Origin: Gnetum montanum
Lineage: Eukaryota > Streptophyta > Gnetopsida > Gnetales > Gnetaceae
Assembly (NCBI GenBank): GCA_015680685.1
Contig: MNCI01010021.1
Span: 442,683-506,682 of the forward strand
Direction of reading: 5' to 3'
Length of the DNA stretch: 64,000 nt
Shown here: in pieces, positions 1 to 11,647 of the stretch
Numbering within the stretch: the stretch's first letter is position 1
How the letters are laid out: each line of letters starts with the position of its first letter
Notes under the pieces: model-generated
Told to the model about the DNA's origin: nothing
Databases searched by the model: none
What the model saw: the letters and a program-made list of their open reading frames with translations, nothing else
Program-made: the position numbers and the translations under genes

Positions 1-1060
1 CGTGTATGGGATTCTAGTAAAGGAACTTATCTCTTGGTTGAAATTTCACTTTCTATAATCTAAGGTCATGTCATTGTTTATTGAATGCCTTATGCACTTC
101 ATTCAAGGATAGACCTACTAATTGATTTTCATTTAGCATGTTAAGGTTGATTAGTTTTTCTTTTTATGCTAGACTTAGGTTAAGATTTAGATCATGGGTT
201 TTGAGAGTGTATGGAGCTTGGATTGGATTAGGAGCATTGGGAGTTTCTTGTACACTAACTCATAGAGAGAGTAACCAATAGGGAGTTTTTATGTTGAGTG
301 GTAGGCCCAAAGAGTATCATTGAATTTTGTGCTTTAGTCTCTCTTATATTTATTAATAGTTCTTGTTAGAATCTTTGTGATCTTCCTATTAGTTACCTTT
401 GCTTAACCGTTGGCTTGGAGGTGATAAGGTGTTGTTAATTTATATTCAACCCCTAAGTGTTGCATGAGTTTTTGAAAAGTGGCACTTGTAAAATGAGTTC
501 CATTGTTAGAAATTAGTGCACGTGGCACCCCAAACCTATTTACAACATTTTGTTGTGCAAATCGAGTAGCAGTGAATAATGCACAGTCAATAACTACTGT
601 TGCTTCTGCCCATTTAGTATAGTAGTCAATGATGAAAATTATGTATGCCTTCCTATTGGACATGGGTGTGATGGAACCCATGAAGTTAATGCCCCATATG
701 TTAAAGGACTCTAGTAGTTGAATCCACTATTGAGGATCCTCCATTCGTGCAGTCATCTCACCATCTCATTGACAATGCTCACAGGATTAGACAAATTGGT
801 GGATGTCCCTAAAGATTATGGGTCAATAGTATCCTACCATCATTATTTTTATGATCATGCATTTCCTAGCATAGTGGCCTCCATAGGGACCTTCATGAGC
901 ATCTTGGAGAACTTGTAATTGATCTGCATTAGGGAACACCAATGAACTAGGCCATCAGCATATACCTTGTAAAGGTATCCATTAATTTTCATGAAGTACT
1001 TAGCTTGATGAAGAAACTGTTGTTTCTTCGTATGGTCTAGATCTTTTGGCATCTATTTAG
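1..1060 (-). pseudogene. G1 integrase, broken
   Basis: Remnant of the integrase, which would join the cDNA to nuclear DNA. The best open stretch (681 down to 403) is the catalytic core. It shows the first acidic residue in IDYYTKW and then FGVPRALISNNGTHF, where the second catalytic Asp expected before NGTHF has become Asn. Upstream, about 1052-855 encodes a degenerate zinc-binding N-terminal region. Bases 1-400 hold the C-terminal part with stops; its counterparts are 30145-30330 in G3 and 58804-59013 in G4. The Asp-to-Asn change is a single G-to-A type substitution. Dead by frameshifts as well as by this substitution. Confidence 0.82.
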
Positions 1061-1189
1061 TGAGAAGAGAAGTGAGGATGACATCATACCATTTTGGTTT
1101 GTAGGAATTTGTTCATTTATTGTATTGGCAAAGAGGAGTTCATTAGGAAAAAGATTGGATAATAGGCTTTCATCCTCTTTGTTATCCCA

Positions 1190-1657
1190 TCACAACCGAG
1201 ACAAGTGGTCAGTGATCGCATTCTCAATCCCTTTTTTATCTACCATTGTAAGATCAAATTCTTGCAAGATCACGAGCCATCGTATGAAACAGGGGCTCAC
1301 CGTTGGCTTATTCATAAGGAAGTAGATGACACTGTGATCAATGTGCACAAATACTTTATATCTAAGCACATAGTGCCTAAACTTTTCCAGAGCATACACC
1401 ACCATCATCAGTTCTTTTTTCATGGTGGTGTACTTCAATTATGCATCCACAATGCTTCTACTTGTACAGTGGATGTAATATGGACATTTCTTATCGTCCA
1501 ACTGCATAAGTACAACTCCCAAAGAATAGTTAGATGCATCTATCATGATATGGAATGGTCTAGACAAGTTAGGTGCTTGTAGAACTAGTGTCTCTACAAG
1601 TTTTTTTAAGGCTCTAGAATGCATTCTCACATTCCTTGGTCTAGACAAAAGAAGCAT
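1190..1657 (-). pseudogene. G1 RNase H domain, broken
   Basis: Two adjacent open stretches carry the Ty3/gypsy RNase H domain, which degrades the RNA template during cDNA synthesis. The upstream part (1657-1439) contains PFHIMIDASNYSLGVVLMQ with its metal-binding Asp. The downstream part (1438-1190) contains ALEKFRHYVL, a VHIDHSVIYFLMNKP block and, at the end, a decayed ADHLSRL-type motif (ITDHLSRL). A frame break separates the halves. It lies between RT (higher coordinates) and integrase (lower coordinates), as expected on this strand. Confidence 0.82.
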
Positions 1658-1659
1658 CT

Positions 1660-2420
1660 TTTCTTGTCAGCTCAACTAATGGCTTTGTGATCTTAGAGAA
1701 ATTCTCTATGAATCATTGGTAGTAACTAGTGTGTCAAGGAATGACTAAACATATTTGATGATTTCTAGTTGGTGAGTGATTTCTTAGATAACCCTTATCT
1801 TTTTAAGGTCTATCTTGATTCCTTCCTAAGTAATTTTAAGCCCTAGTACTATGCCTTTCTAGACCATTAGATGACTCTTTTACTAATTGAGCCTAAGGTT
1901 TGTTGCAACAAATCTTTTCAGTACTTGTTCAAGGTGATCTAGGATTTACTCAAATGTAGCCCCATAGGTAGAGAAGTCATCCATGAAGACTTCTACTCCA
2001 CTACCAATCTGTTATTGGAAAATACTAAGGACTAAGCATTGAAAAGTGATAGGAGCATTGCATAAATCAAAAGGCATCTTACGATATGCCAAGGTTTCCC
2101 AGGGGCTTGTGAATGTTGTTTTGGCCTTATCTTTGGATGCAATCTAGATTTGGTTATAGCCACTATAACCATCCAAAAAACTATAATAGTAATGCCTAGA
2201 AATGGTGTCCAGCACTTGATCAATGAATGGCAATAGAAAATGATATTTGAATGTTTCCATGTTTAATAGCCTAAATTCAATGCAAACCTGCCATTTACCA
2301 CCTCTCTTTGGCACTACGACAAGTGGACTAACCCACTTGCTATCCGCAATGGGGTAGATGAACCCTGCCTTAAGGAGTTGCTCAATCTCCTTTTGGAATT
2401 TGTTTCAATTTTGGGTTCAA
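1660..2420 (-). pseudogene. G1 reverse transcriptase, broken
   Basis: Reverse transcriptase remnant. The catalytic motif is still readable as VFMDDFSTYG, with the MDD codons at 1984-1976. Upstream is an IVRC block equivalent to the MPFGLCN block of G3 (32147-31950), here frameshifted, and a decayed fingers region near 2420-2250. Many stops interrupt it. The active-site Asp pair survives here and in G3, although the protease and integrase do not. Confidence 0.78.
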
Positions 2421-2568
2421 CCACTATTGTAGTTTTCTCCTTGGCTTCATGGATCGATCAGTGTAAATGCAATGCTAGCATATCTAGGGATCAATTTTAG
2501 TGAGTTCAAGATATGATCAAGCAAAGGTTATTGGCCATTTGTTGACCACTTCCCAACAATTTTGCTTT

Positions 2569-3420
2569 CTATTTAGAAGCAAGTTTGGCATTAAGTATAA
2601 CTGGTTTGCCATTTTTCAAGAATGCATATTCTAGGTCAATAGGTAAAGTTTTTAACTTAAGGGGCTCTTGTTTAAAATTCTCAAGGATCTCCAACTCTTC
2701 CCAATTGGTATCAACATTTTCATCATTAGAGAGTTGGTGATGAACTTGCTCAAGTTCATCTATGCTTGCAACATAGGTGCATGTTAGGGTCTCAACAAGT
2801 TCCATGCACAGTGTGTTGCTATCAGAATTAGTGGTTAGCCACTAGGTATCCCCTTGTTTTGTGGCTACTACATACAAACACCTTTGAATATCTACTTCTT
2901 TTGCACATTGCTTGCATGCAGAAAGAGATGCTCATTTTACTGCCTAGAGTTTCTGCACACAATTGCACCCTATATTATTGTATGCAATGCATAGAGCTCA
3001 TCTCCTCTCAATCTTTCTAATAGCATTTTCCTTTGATATCTTTAGAGAAAGATATCTAATGCCCATTTGTGCATCTACAGTAGTTAACCATGCCCTTCCC
3101 ATAATGATTGGAAAGCCCCCTTGCAATTCTCGATCTTGATTAGTAGGAAGTTGGTAGAATAAGATAATCCATAGATAGTAGTTACAATGTCTTCAACTGG
3201 TCCCAATGAAATAGTGATGGATTGGTCTACCAATTCCAATCTAATATTTCTCTTCTTGATGGGCGGTAGGTTTCAAGTAGTATACATCTCATGTGAAATC
3301 AAATTTACATTAAAAATTGAATCAAGAAGAGCCTTACACAGTTCATTCCTAGTAATCTGTAGATAGATAAGAGGGCTTTCACGATAAGCTAATTTCCTAG
3401 GAAGGTTTCCAGCCTAGATC
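2569..3420 (-). pseudogene. G1 protease and PR-RT linker, broken
   Basis: The segment 2805-2569 encodes the region before RT, with the LKTLPIDLEYAFL block typical of Athila/Tat polyproteins. Upstream, about 3345-3050, is the aspartic protease that would cleave the polyprotein. Its active site reads ALLDSIFNVNLISHEM, so the Gly of the D-(S/T)-G triad is lost. In G3 the Gly survives but the Asp is changed to Asn (33378-33395), so the two copies were inactivated differently. Stops occur throughout. Confidence 0.72.
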
Positions 3421-3429
3421 CAATTAGAT

Positions 3430-5892
3430 ACAACATGAGTAAGCATGATAGTATGGATTTTGGGTGGCATTTGGTTTGAAGGGGACTTAACGAAATGATT
3501 TGTAGAGGGTAAAGCAGGAGAAAGGTGGCCAGCTGCTTGAGTTGATGAGGGCTTAGTAGGGTTGGTGGGTTGGAAGAAAAGTCTTTTATAAGCACGAGGT
3601 TTTGAACCCCTTGATTGATGAACCAATTAGAGATTGATGGCCCTAGTAGTGTTACGTTGTTTTGGTTGGGCTAGAAGTTCATCCTACATAGATGGTGGTA
3701 GTTGGGTTGAGGATTGAGGAACAAGTGTAGGAATAGAATGAGGATAAGGATGAAGTGTGGTATCCCTTTTGGAATGTAGAGAATGAACTTTGTAGTACTT
3801 AGGAGGATAGTAGTAATGCTGGAAGGGAGAAGCATGACTAGAAGAGTCACATGGAGATAATGGCTGTTGAACATAGTACCCATATGAATCTGGTTACCTG
3901 TAAGGGTATTACTGCCTTGGTGGTGGCATCCCTCATGACTTTGGTTGATGCCACTATTAGTATTGCTTGTATGATTGTGGTGGTGCTCCACTTGGACAAT
4001 ATTATTGTTGGTGGTGGAACTTCTTGGGGTTTCCTTGAGGATAAGACAACCTTGTGGATGCTTGCCTTCTTGGAAGTCGTGGATTTCAAGCATACATCCT
4101 AGACTCTTGTTAGTGTGACACAATGGGAAAACATGCTTTGGGATGTTGGTATATGTCACATCCACCATTATCATCTAAATCAATTTTTGCAAATTCATCT
4201 ACTGTAGAAACCTTGGCCTTACCCTTTTGATAGGCACATTCAACTTTTTTTCATCTTCCGCAGTTATGATCACTATTCTACTCTCTTGATTCTTCAATGA
4301 TTTTCAAAGTAGTTTGGAATTTTTCATCCAAAGAATCCCAAATTTTGTTCACCTTGGATGAAATTTTAGACATAGATTTTTGGATTAGCAAGGTCTTTCT
4401 ATGAACCATCTCATCAAGAGGTGATTCTTCCTTACTATTGCAAAATTAGACTTCCCTCTTTCTAATGGAAGGATCCCTATTATATTCTTTTGCATTTTTT
4501 CATTTCATCAACTCTCCTTCTTTTACTACTTGCTCAATTAGCCTTTGAATTTGATTGGCTTGGAGTTCTAATAGTTTCCCTTGGGCATAAACCCCAAGAG
4601 TTCTCCTTGTTTTTGATCGAAGTCCATCAATGATACGGTGAAGTTGTTTCCTCTAAGAATAACCATGGCCAAGGCATTGGTGCATAAGAGAATAGTGTTT
4701 TCCCATGGTAGCATCCCAAGGTTCATGATTCCCTTACTTCCATCTTTGGATTTTCCTTCTTAGATTAGACACTCTAGAATACGTCTGATACCTATCATTG
4801 AATAGCTCAAGCATTGTACTCCATCAATGGATAGATTTTAGCTCTAAGGATTGGTACCAGCTTTCTGCTTCCTTAATAAGTATCCTAGGAAATAGCTTTA
4901 GTTTTTGCCAATAATTTTCAATATTCTACAAGGCACAAACATCATGGAAATCTTGGATATGTGTTTGTGGATTAGAGTTATATCCCCCTTCAAATCTAGG
5001 AGTATTTCTTATATCTAGTTGTCTGATCCTACTATCTTTCACATGTCTGGATGGAATTTTTATAGCTGCTATAATATCTAGCATGCTTCGGGTTGCAAAA
5101 AAAGGCTCATCATCATTATTATTTCATTGTCACTGATGATGTCCTTTGTTACCCTTAATTCATTATGGGCTTGATGATCATTATTGTTATCCCTTTGTTT
5201 ACCTCCATCATGATTGTTCCTTCTATGACATCTGTCATAACTAGAAGAGGAAGAAGAAGAAGATGAAAATGAAGAGGGAAAAGAGGAGGGAGGACTACCA
5301 GCACCATTGTGTCTTCCAATTCTCCTTCGAATTTCGTGATCATGTTTGTTGGTTTTCTTATCCTCATGACACTTTTCCAAGCCCCTGCCTTGACTACCCT
5401 CTTTGCCTGAACCTAGATTGTTGATAGTAGACTATAGATTCAAAGCTAAACCCCATCATTAGTAACAAGGAATGGAGAATTTTCATGTTGAAAGTTCCTT
5501 AAGGGAGGATCCTCATTTTTGTCTTGGTTCTATAGGAATAAGGGATTGATGAACCATTTCCCCTTCATAAACTCATGATGCTTCTCATGGTGTCAATCGC
5601 TTTGGCACTGTGTTTTAGTAGAATGGTAGTCCCAATATTTATAATCATGAAAAACATACTCCTCTTAAAGAACATGTATTCCTAACTTCTTAAGAGTTTG
5701 AAGTAGCATAACGGGCATAAATCAATCCAGAGGCATTATAGTGTTGCCTTCCATGTCAAACCAGCGTAGTTGCTCATCCTGATGTAGGATGAAGGTGAAG
5801 TTGGGCACATACTCATTTAGATGAGTATATACCACTTTGCATTCTTATGGGACCAATGATATAGCATCGTCATGCCTATAAGAAGAAGACAT
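3430..5892 (-). pseudogene. G1 gag, broken
   Basis: Nucleocapsid gene remnant. The start is placed at 5892 because the same ATG context, followed by a Ser-rich start, occurs in G2 (14751) and G4 (54639). The order is: an N-terminal VYTHLDEY block; a charged, poly-Ser region (5380-5078) with HRRNNHDGG; the retrotransposon gag core with an FEGGYN-type motif and conserved tryptophans (about 5050-4560); and a Gln/Pro/Gly-rich C-terminal tail (4174-3671) with scattered Cys and His. About ten frame breaks. The part left of 3886 lies outside the tandem duplication; the rest is copied as G2. Confidence 0.8.
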
Positions 5893-6024
5893 TTTGCAAA
5901 ACAAATAAAATATCAATGTGCTTAGGTGAGTATATTATTTGAGAATGATGTTGACCTTGGGGTTCGTCTAATGATGTTAATGATGTTCACTAATCCTAAA
6001 TAGTGCACATTTCAACCAAAAGAG

Positions 6025-6042
6025 TCCCCAGAAATGGTGCCA
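6025..6042 (-). other. G1 primer binding site, tRNA-Asp type
   Basis: On the minus strand this reads TGGCACCATTTCTGGGGA, one base after the LTR end. It matches 14 of 18 bases of the complement of a plant tRNA-Asp 3' end (TGGCGCCGTTGCCGGGGA). Three of the four mismatches are G-to-A or C-to-T changes. Equivalent sites are at 14884-14901 (G2) and 54488-54505 (G4). Confidence 0.75.
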
Positions 6043-6043
6043 A

Positions 6044-6973
6044 TGATGAGTAGTGAAGGTACCCCTATGCTCAACCATACGAATCATGAAACATTCACAC
6101 GTGATCTAGTCGAATTCCATAGACTCTATAGTTTTTGGTACACTAGACTTCTAGAAAATGAACCTTGCCCTAATGGTCATTTGTTGTCTTCCCAATTACA
6201 CTTTTGATGCATAAGGATGTGGTTAAGTGTAATTGAGACATACGATTTTTATTATTTTATGTTTTATATTCTTTGATGCTTAGAGTTAGAGATGAAGTAA
6301 TTTAATAACTAATTTAATTTAACTACTTAACTAATCTCTAACTAGTCTTAACATAAGCATCTAGCCCCACTTTTTGTACATGTCCTGAACCCATGTGTCC
6401 ACTGCTGGGTTACTAAGTGCTATGCTATAAGGTGAATCGAGTGATAACACTGTTGGGATTACCAAGAGAATATGTGTTTACACTCGAAGCAGTCATACTT
6501 ATGTGTTTAATCTATTTAGCTTAAATAATTAACTAATCACTAAAGTCTAATTTAGCTTAATTAATTGCATATTTACTAAAAATAATGAATGCATAAATAA
6601 ACCATTAATCTATTATAAGTTCTGCAAGTTTTGATCAAAAGGCTCATCTTTATTACTGTACACACTAGTGTGGTTCAGGTATAATAGTGCTCAAATAAAG
6701 ATCTGTACATTTTCTGACTCCTACTACAGGCACTCAAAGAAATATTCAAACTTTCAAATGGAAAAACTACAAGAGCTCTACTAAAAATATGACTTGACTC
6801 TCCATACACATGGCTGTGAGCTCATATTTATAGTTTTTATCATAGGGCTGCATCAATGAGGCCCCGTAGATGTAGCAAATGCTACGTTGATGCGGCCCCG
6901 TCGATGGGGAAACACCACGTAAACAAAGCCACATTAATGGAGGCTTATCAATGTGACACTTTGATGCTCATCA
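6044..6973 (-). repeat. G1 5' LTR (930 bp)
   Basis: Bounded by the inverted ends TGATGAG and CTCATCA, with the primer site one base inside the element. The copy is recognisable along its length at 14903-15843 (G2) and 23759-24695 (G3). It contains a GC-rich block (6850-6925) with repeated GATG/GGCCCC units, a short hairpin (6872-6885) and a TATA box. It is followed directly by CCTTC (6974-6978) and then copia gag, so this is the right-hand edge of the insertion into C1. Confidence 0.88.
6825..6832 (-). promoter_or_regulatory. G1 LTR TATA box
   Basis: The minus strand reads TATAAATA inside the LTR, downstream (in element sense) of the GATG/GGCC-rich U3 block. The same TATAAATA occurs at 52835-52842 (L5), 53722-53729 and 63915-63922 (G4). 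This is the likely start region for the genomic RNA; no transcript evidence is available. Confidence 0.6.
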
Positions 6974-7650
6974 CCTTCATTTAGGCTAGATGGACATTTA
7001 TTATGCTATCCATAAGGATGAATCACCTACCATTATGGGAACCATCCAATCAGATGATGTTGGTTCTTATGAAAAATGGGAGTGATCTAATCACCTCTAT
7101 GTCATGTTCATAAAGACCAAGATCTTGATTGGTATGTGTGGTTCATTGGAATAGTATTAAAATGTGTGAGCTTTGATGAAGGTAACTAATGAATAATTTG
7201 AGTCATAAGACAAGGATTTGGCTATCACCTTAATAATGAAATTTTCATCCATGAAGCTCACCAGAATCCATGGTGTGCATGAGCACATCATGCAAATGAG
7301 GGATATAGTAACTCAGCTGAAAATAGTTGAGGTTGAAATGTCAAATTATTTTCTTGTGCTCTACATCTTAAACAAACTCCCATAGAAGTACAGACCCCTT
7401 AAGATTTCTTATAATACATATAGAGAAAAATGGTCATTCAATGAACTAATGACCATGTGTGTACAAAAAGAGGGTAAACTTGCTATGGAAGTGGAAGAGA
7501 GTGTGCATATGACTACACAAGGAAAGAATAAGGGGCAAGACAAAAATAAGTGAAAGGGAAAATTGCCTACACAAGCTGATATTAAGAAGGAATCTATATG
7601 CTTTTTTTGCAAGAAGAAAGAACATATAAAGAAGGATTGTCCTAAATATT
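6974..7650 (+). pseudogene. C1 gag, 5' truncated by the G1 insertion
   Basis: Copia gag (UBN2-like, Tork-type by appearance). The first 30 or so residues are missing because G1 interrupts the frame; the sequence resumes at CCTTC. Readable pieces include the HGVHEHIMQMRDIV block (about 7270-7310) and a CX2CX4HX4C zinc knuckle (CFFCKKKEHIKKDC, about 7600-7640), which would bind the genomic RNA. There are several stops, for example before KYRPLKISYN. Joining the C3 gag start (23677-23758) to this point at one copy of CCTTC leaves the frame open across the join. Confidence 0.82.
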
Positions 7651-7699
7651 AGAATCGTCTTTACAAGAAAGGCACTCAATTCTTGATTATTTGTTTTGA

Positions 7700-9050
7700 A
7701 TCTAATATGGTTGATGTTGGCCATAACACATGGTGGATTAACTCCAGTTCTACAATCCATGTTACTAATTCCTTGTAGGAGGTGCAAAACCTAAGGAGGC
7801 CAATGTGAAGTAAGTTGTGCATCTATTTAGGCACCAATATGTTCTCACATGTGGAGGCAATTAGAACATGCAAATTAGTTTTAAGTAGTGATTTTGTTTT
7901 AGATTTGGAAAAGACATTTTATATTCCAAGTTTTTCAAGGAATTTAATTTCTGTTTTAAGGCTTGTATCATTGGGATTTTTGTTTAATTTTTCAAACATT
8001 ATATTTAGTTTATATTATAGATATGAACTTCTGGAAATGATACATTAACGGTCTTTTCAAAATTAGTTTAAAAAGTTAGAATTATTATACTTCTATGCAT
8101 GTTCATGATAATGCTAGTGTTAAGAGATGCATTATGAATGAAGAATCCTCTATGTTATGGCATTGTAGATTAGTACATATCTCTATTGAGAGAATAAAGA
8201 TATTAGTAAATGATGGAGTACTTAGTACCCTAGATTTTATTAACTTTGACACTTGTGTGGATTTCATAAAGGGAAAGCAGATCAATATGTCAAAGAAAAG
8301 TTCCAAGAGGAGTTTAGACATATTAAAGATCATACATATAGATATTTATAGTCTAGATATGGATGTGTATGGTGAAAGGTATTTCATTAATTTTATTGAT
8401 GACTACTCCCAATATATGTATCTCTACTTGCTTCATAATAGGAAAGAAGCTTTAGATGCCTTTAAGGCATTTAAGGATGTAGTATAGAAATAGTGCGGTA
8501 AGAAAATAAAGATACTGAGGTATAATAGAGGTGGTGAATACTATGGTAGATATACTGATGATGGACAAGCATCTAGTCCATTTTCTAAGTTTCTTCAAGA
8601 GTGTGGGATTGTTGCCCAATGCAATATGCCTAGTTCTCCATACCAAAATGGTGTGGTAGAAAGAAGAAACCAAACATTACTGGACATGGTGCAGAGTATG
8701 CTTAGTAGCTCCAAGCTTCCTAAGTCCCTATGGATTGAAGCTCTCAAGATGGATGTGTATATATTAAACCAAGTTTCAACCAAGGTTGTCTCAAAGATAC
8801 CATTTGAATTATGGAAAGGCTGGAAACTGAGTTTGTGACATATAAGCATTTGGGAATGCTCGTCTAAAGTAATAGTCTATAATCCATAAGAAAAGAAGCT
8901 AGACCCAAGGACCATAAGTGGGAATTTCATTGGATATGCCAAATGATCTAAGGAATATAGATTTTATTGTCCATCACATACTACTAGGTTTGTGAAATCA
9001 AGGAATGTTAAATTTCTTGAGAATGACTTGATTAGTGGGAGTAATGAATC
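7700..9050 (+). pseudogene. C1 protease and integrase, broken
   Basis: Protease active site near 7730 reads WWINSSSTIH; both the catalytic Asp and the Gly are lost, whereas C2 keeps the Asp (WWIDFGSTIH). The GAG-pre-integrase zinc region follows (WHCRLVHIS near 8160, then a single recognisable Cys), and then the integrase core. The first catalytic Asp is kept in IHIDIYSLD. The second is lost in [12 protein letters not shown], where C2 has RSDRGGEYYG. The Glu is kept in [12 protein letters not shown]. Stops at about 8487 and 8838 split the frame. The stretch to 9050 holds the C-terminal region, with GYAK and FLENDLISGS blocks. Confidence 0.82.
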
Positions 9051-9299
9051 CTAGAACACTATTCTAGAGAAAAATGATGCAGGTGCCCAACCCTCTACTT
9101 CAAGTGAAAGATTGATTATTGTACACAACAAGCCTAGAGCACAAACACATGATGAATGAAAACCAGTCATTGAAGTTCCATAGATTGCTAATCAAGAAGT
9201 AGTAGATCTAGCTAAATAACATATACTAGAACCTATTGAACAGCCTATTTAATATCATGCTCCTCAAAAGAATGATGAACCAACATTAATAATATCTAC

Positions 9300-10760
9300 T
9301 AGAGTAAGATGATCAATGATTCCTAGTGACTATATAGTGTATCTACAGGAGTCTAATTATAACATAGGAGTTGAAAATGATCCCAAAACGTTTTCACAAG
9401 TAATGAGTTGTAAAGAATTTGAGGTGTGGTATGATGCCATGAAAGATGAGATGAACTCTATGTCATCTAATGGAGTCTGGGATCTTTTCAAGTTGCCTGA
9501 TGGTGTAAAACCCATTGGATGCAAATGGGTCTTTAAGACAAAGAAAGACTCATTAAGAAACATTGAAAGATATAAGGAAAAACTTGTTACTAAAGGGTTC
9601 ACTCAGAGGAGGGAATAGATTACACGAAGACCTTTTCTCCTCTACTAAGAAGGACTCCCTTCATGTGATTATGAAATTGGTTACCCATTTTGATCTCAAA
9701 TTATATTAGATGGATGTAAAAATAGCATTCCTCAATGGTGATCTAGAGGAAGAGGTTTATATGAAAAAACCTGAAGGATTTTCCTCTAGTGGTGGTGAGC
9801 AATTGGTATGCAAGCTGAAGAAATCCATATATGGATTGAAATATGCCTTGTGTTGATGGTATTTAAAATTCCATGATGTCATCACTTCATTTGGTTTTGA
9901 AAAGAACATAATGGATCAATGTATATACTAGAAGGTTAGTGGGAGAAAAATTTGTTTCCTTGTGCTATATGTGGATGATATCCTTCTTGTGACCAATGAT
10001 AATGGATTTCTATATGAGGTGAAGTAATTTATCTCTAAGAACTTTGACAAGAAAGATACAGGTAAGGCATCTTATGTCATTAGCATTAAGATCCATAGGG
10101 ACATATCTAGATTTATTCTAGGACTATCATAGGAAACCTATATTAATAAAGTTCTAGAAATGTTTTAAATGAAAGATTGTTCACTGAGTATAGCACCCAT
10201 TGTGAAGGGTGACAAGTTCAATTTGAACTAGTGCCCCAAGAATGATTTAGAGAAAAGAAAAATGAGAAACATTCCATATGCTTCAACTATTGGAAGCCTA
10301 AAGTATACTTAGGTCTACACAAGATCTAACATTGCATTTGTTGTGGGAATTTTGGACAGATATTAGAGTATTTCAAGCATTGACCACTAGGGGGTTGCAA
10401 AGAAGGTGATCAGGTACCTTCAATGGCTACTCTAATTTAGACTTTGCTAGTTGTGTTGATTCAAGAAAATTAACATCTGGTTATGTTTTTATGCTGGTTG
10501 GAGGAGTTGTGTCTTGGAGGAGTGGAAAGCAAACCTTGATTGCTACTTCCACAATGGAGGCAGAGTTTATTTCTTATTTTAAGGCTACTTCACATGGTGT
10601 AAAGTTAAAGAGTTTCATGTCGGGCCTTAGAATTATAGATTCTATATCTAGGCCATTAAGAATGTTTTGTGACAATTCAGTTACTATTTTTATAGCTAGG
10701 AATAATAAGAGGTAGTCAAAGTAAACATATCGACATAAAGTATTTAGCCATAAAGGAACA
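9300..10760 (+). pseudogene. C1 reverse transcriptase and RNase H, broken
   Basis: Copia RT with the WYDAMKDEMNSM and GCKWVFKTKKD blocks (9316-9618), an [14 protein letters not shown] block (about 9725-9765), the LYVDDILL active site (about 9965-9990) and, after frameshifts, the region before RNase H. RNase H is open at 10491-10715 with SWRSGKQTLIATSTMEAEF and LRMFCDN. The YVDD box is intact although the frame is not. Frameshifts occur near 9615-9640 and 10715, with stops in between. Confidence 0.83.
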
Positions 10761-11195
10761 TGTTAAGGAAAAGAAAGTGGTCATTGAACATATAAGAAAT
10801 AAATTAATGATAGTTGATCCTTTCAAAAAATAAATGCCACCAAAGTCATTTAAGGATCATGTAGTTCAGATGGAACTTAGTTCCATAATGTAATTTGTAC
10901 ATACAATTTTGTAGTCTTAATGAAACTCTTATTCAGTTGTGATGTTTTCTCATATTTAGTTTGCGCATACAGTTATTAGAAAAAAAACTCACATATGGTA
11001 GGACTTAGAATAAATATTGGGTTTATTCATAAAGTTTAGTTACCATATAAAGAATTAAGTTTAAGAGATAATATGTTATAATATATGGAAGATAATACTC
11101 ACATTCAGAGGAACTATCGCCATGATTCATGTATTCATCTCTTGAAATTTGGGTTTGATGGATATTAATTTAAATATAAAGACCAAGTAGGAGAA
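10761..11195 (+). other. C1 3' untranslated region and polypurine tract
   Basis: No coding potential. It follows the end of the RNase H domain and ends in the purine run AAGTAGGAGAA (11185-11195), which abuts the TG of the 3' LTR and would prime plus-strand synthesis. The same layout recurs at 19660-20011 in C2, with AGGTAGGAGAA at the end. Confidence 0.65.
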
Positions 11196-11647
11196 TGTAA
11201 TCATTTACTAGAAAAATCAACTATTTGTAATGATTCCATAAATGTGACTGTACAAGAAAACCAACTATTTCTAACGATTCCATGAAAGTGACCGTTACAG
11301 AAAAATCAACGGTTTGTAATGGTTACATAATAGTGGTATCATATTTGCTATTTAAACCAAAAGTTTGATAACTAACATTTTGCTAACCTATAAAATGTTC
11401 TTGATGGAAAAACAAAGGCATTGTAAAAAATCGCAGTAGTGTTATAGTTTTGGTGTCTATCACAAATGCTCAAAGTTTGTATACACCATGGTGTGATAGA
11501 AGAATTAGAACACTCATCGCAACAACCTCATGTAAAGGCATCAATGGTTGAAGGTTAGTTTCGATTTATTTCCACATCTTTGATTCCTTGTGCAATTTGG
11601 TTAATGTGTTGTTTGAACAATGTTTTCTACACAATTTTTTTTCAATA
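11196..11647 (+). repeat. C1 3' LTR (452 bp)
   Basis: Starts TGTAATC just after the polypurine tract and ends CAATA, where C2 has CAACA. Near its start it carries about three tandem units of 45 bp (about 11212-11336), with a core like AACCAACTATTTGTAACGATTCC. A TATAAAATG box follows at about 11390. It is aligned with the 3' LTR of C2 (20012-20460) and the 5' LTR of C3 (21962-22485). A flank with no element features follows. Confidence 0.82.

Larger units (their letters stand above)
1..6973 (-). mobile_element. G1: Ty3/gypsy (Athila/Tat-type) retrotransposon, 3' end off-window
   Basis: A minus-strand LTR retrotransposon read from right to left: 5' LTR (6044-6973), primer binding site (6025-6042), gag (about 5892 down to 3430), protease, reverse transcriptase, RNase H and integrase (about 3420 down to 1). 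The PR-RT-RH-INT order is that of Ty3/gypsy, and the primer site resembles the tRNA-Asp type usual in Athila/Tat elements. The 3' ORF region and 3' LTR would lie to the left of base 1. Every coding part carries stops and frameshifts, so it is not autonomous. G3 (23759-36076) is a closely related copy and G4 (53600 onward) a more diverged one in the opposite direction. Confidence 0.9.
6974..11647 (+). mobile_element. C1: Ty1/copia retrotransposon, 5' end missing
   Basis: Plus-strand copia element in the order gag (6974-7650), protease (about 7710-7760), integrase (8095-9050), RT (9316-10300), RNase H (10440-10760), 3' untranslated region, polypurine tract and 3' LTR (11196-11647). Integrase before RT is the defining Ty1/copia order. 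The beginning of gag and the 5' LTR are absent because G1 is inserted in the gag codons; they should lie to the left of G1, outside the window. C2 is its tandem copy and C3 supplies the matching 5' part of the same family. Confidence 0.88.
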
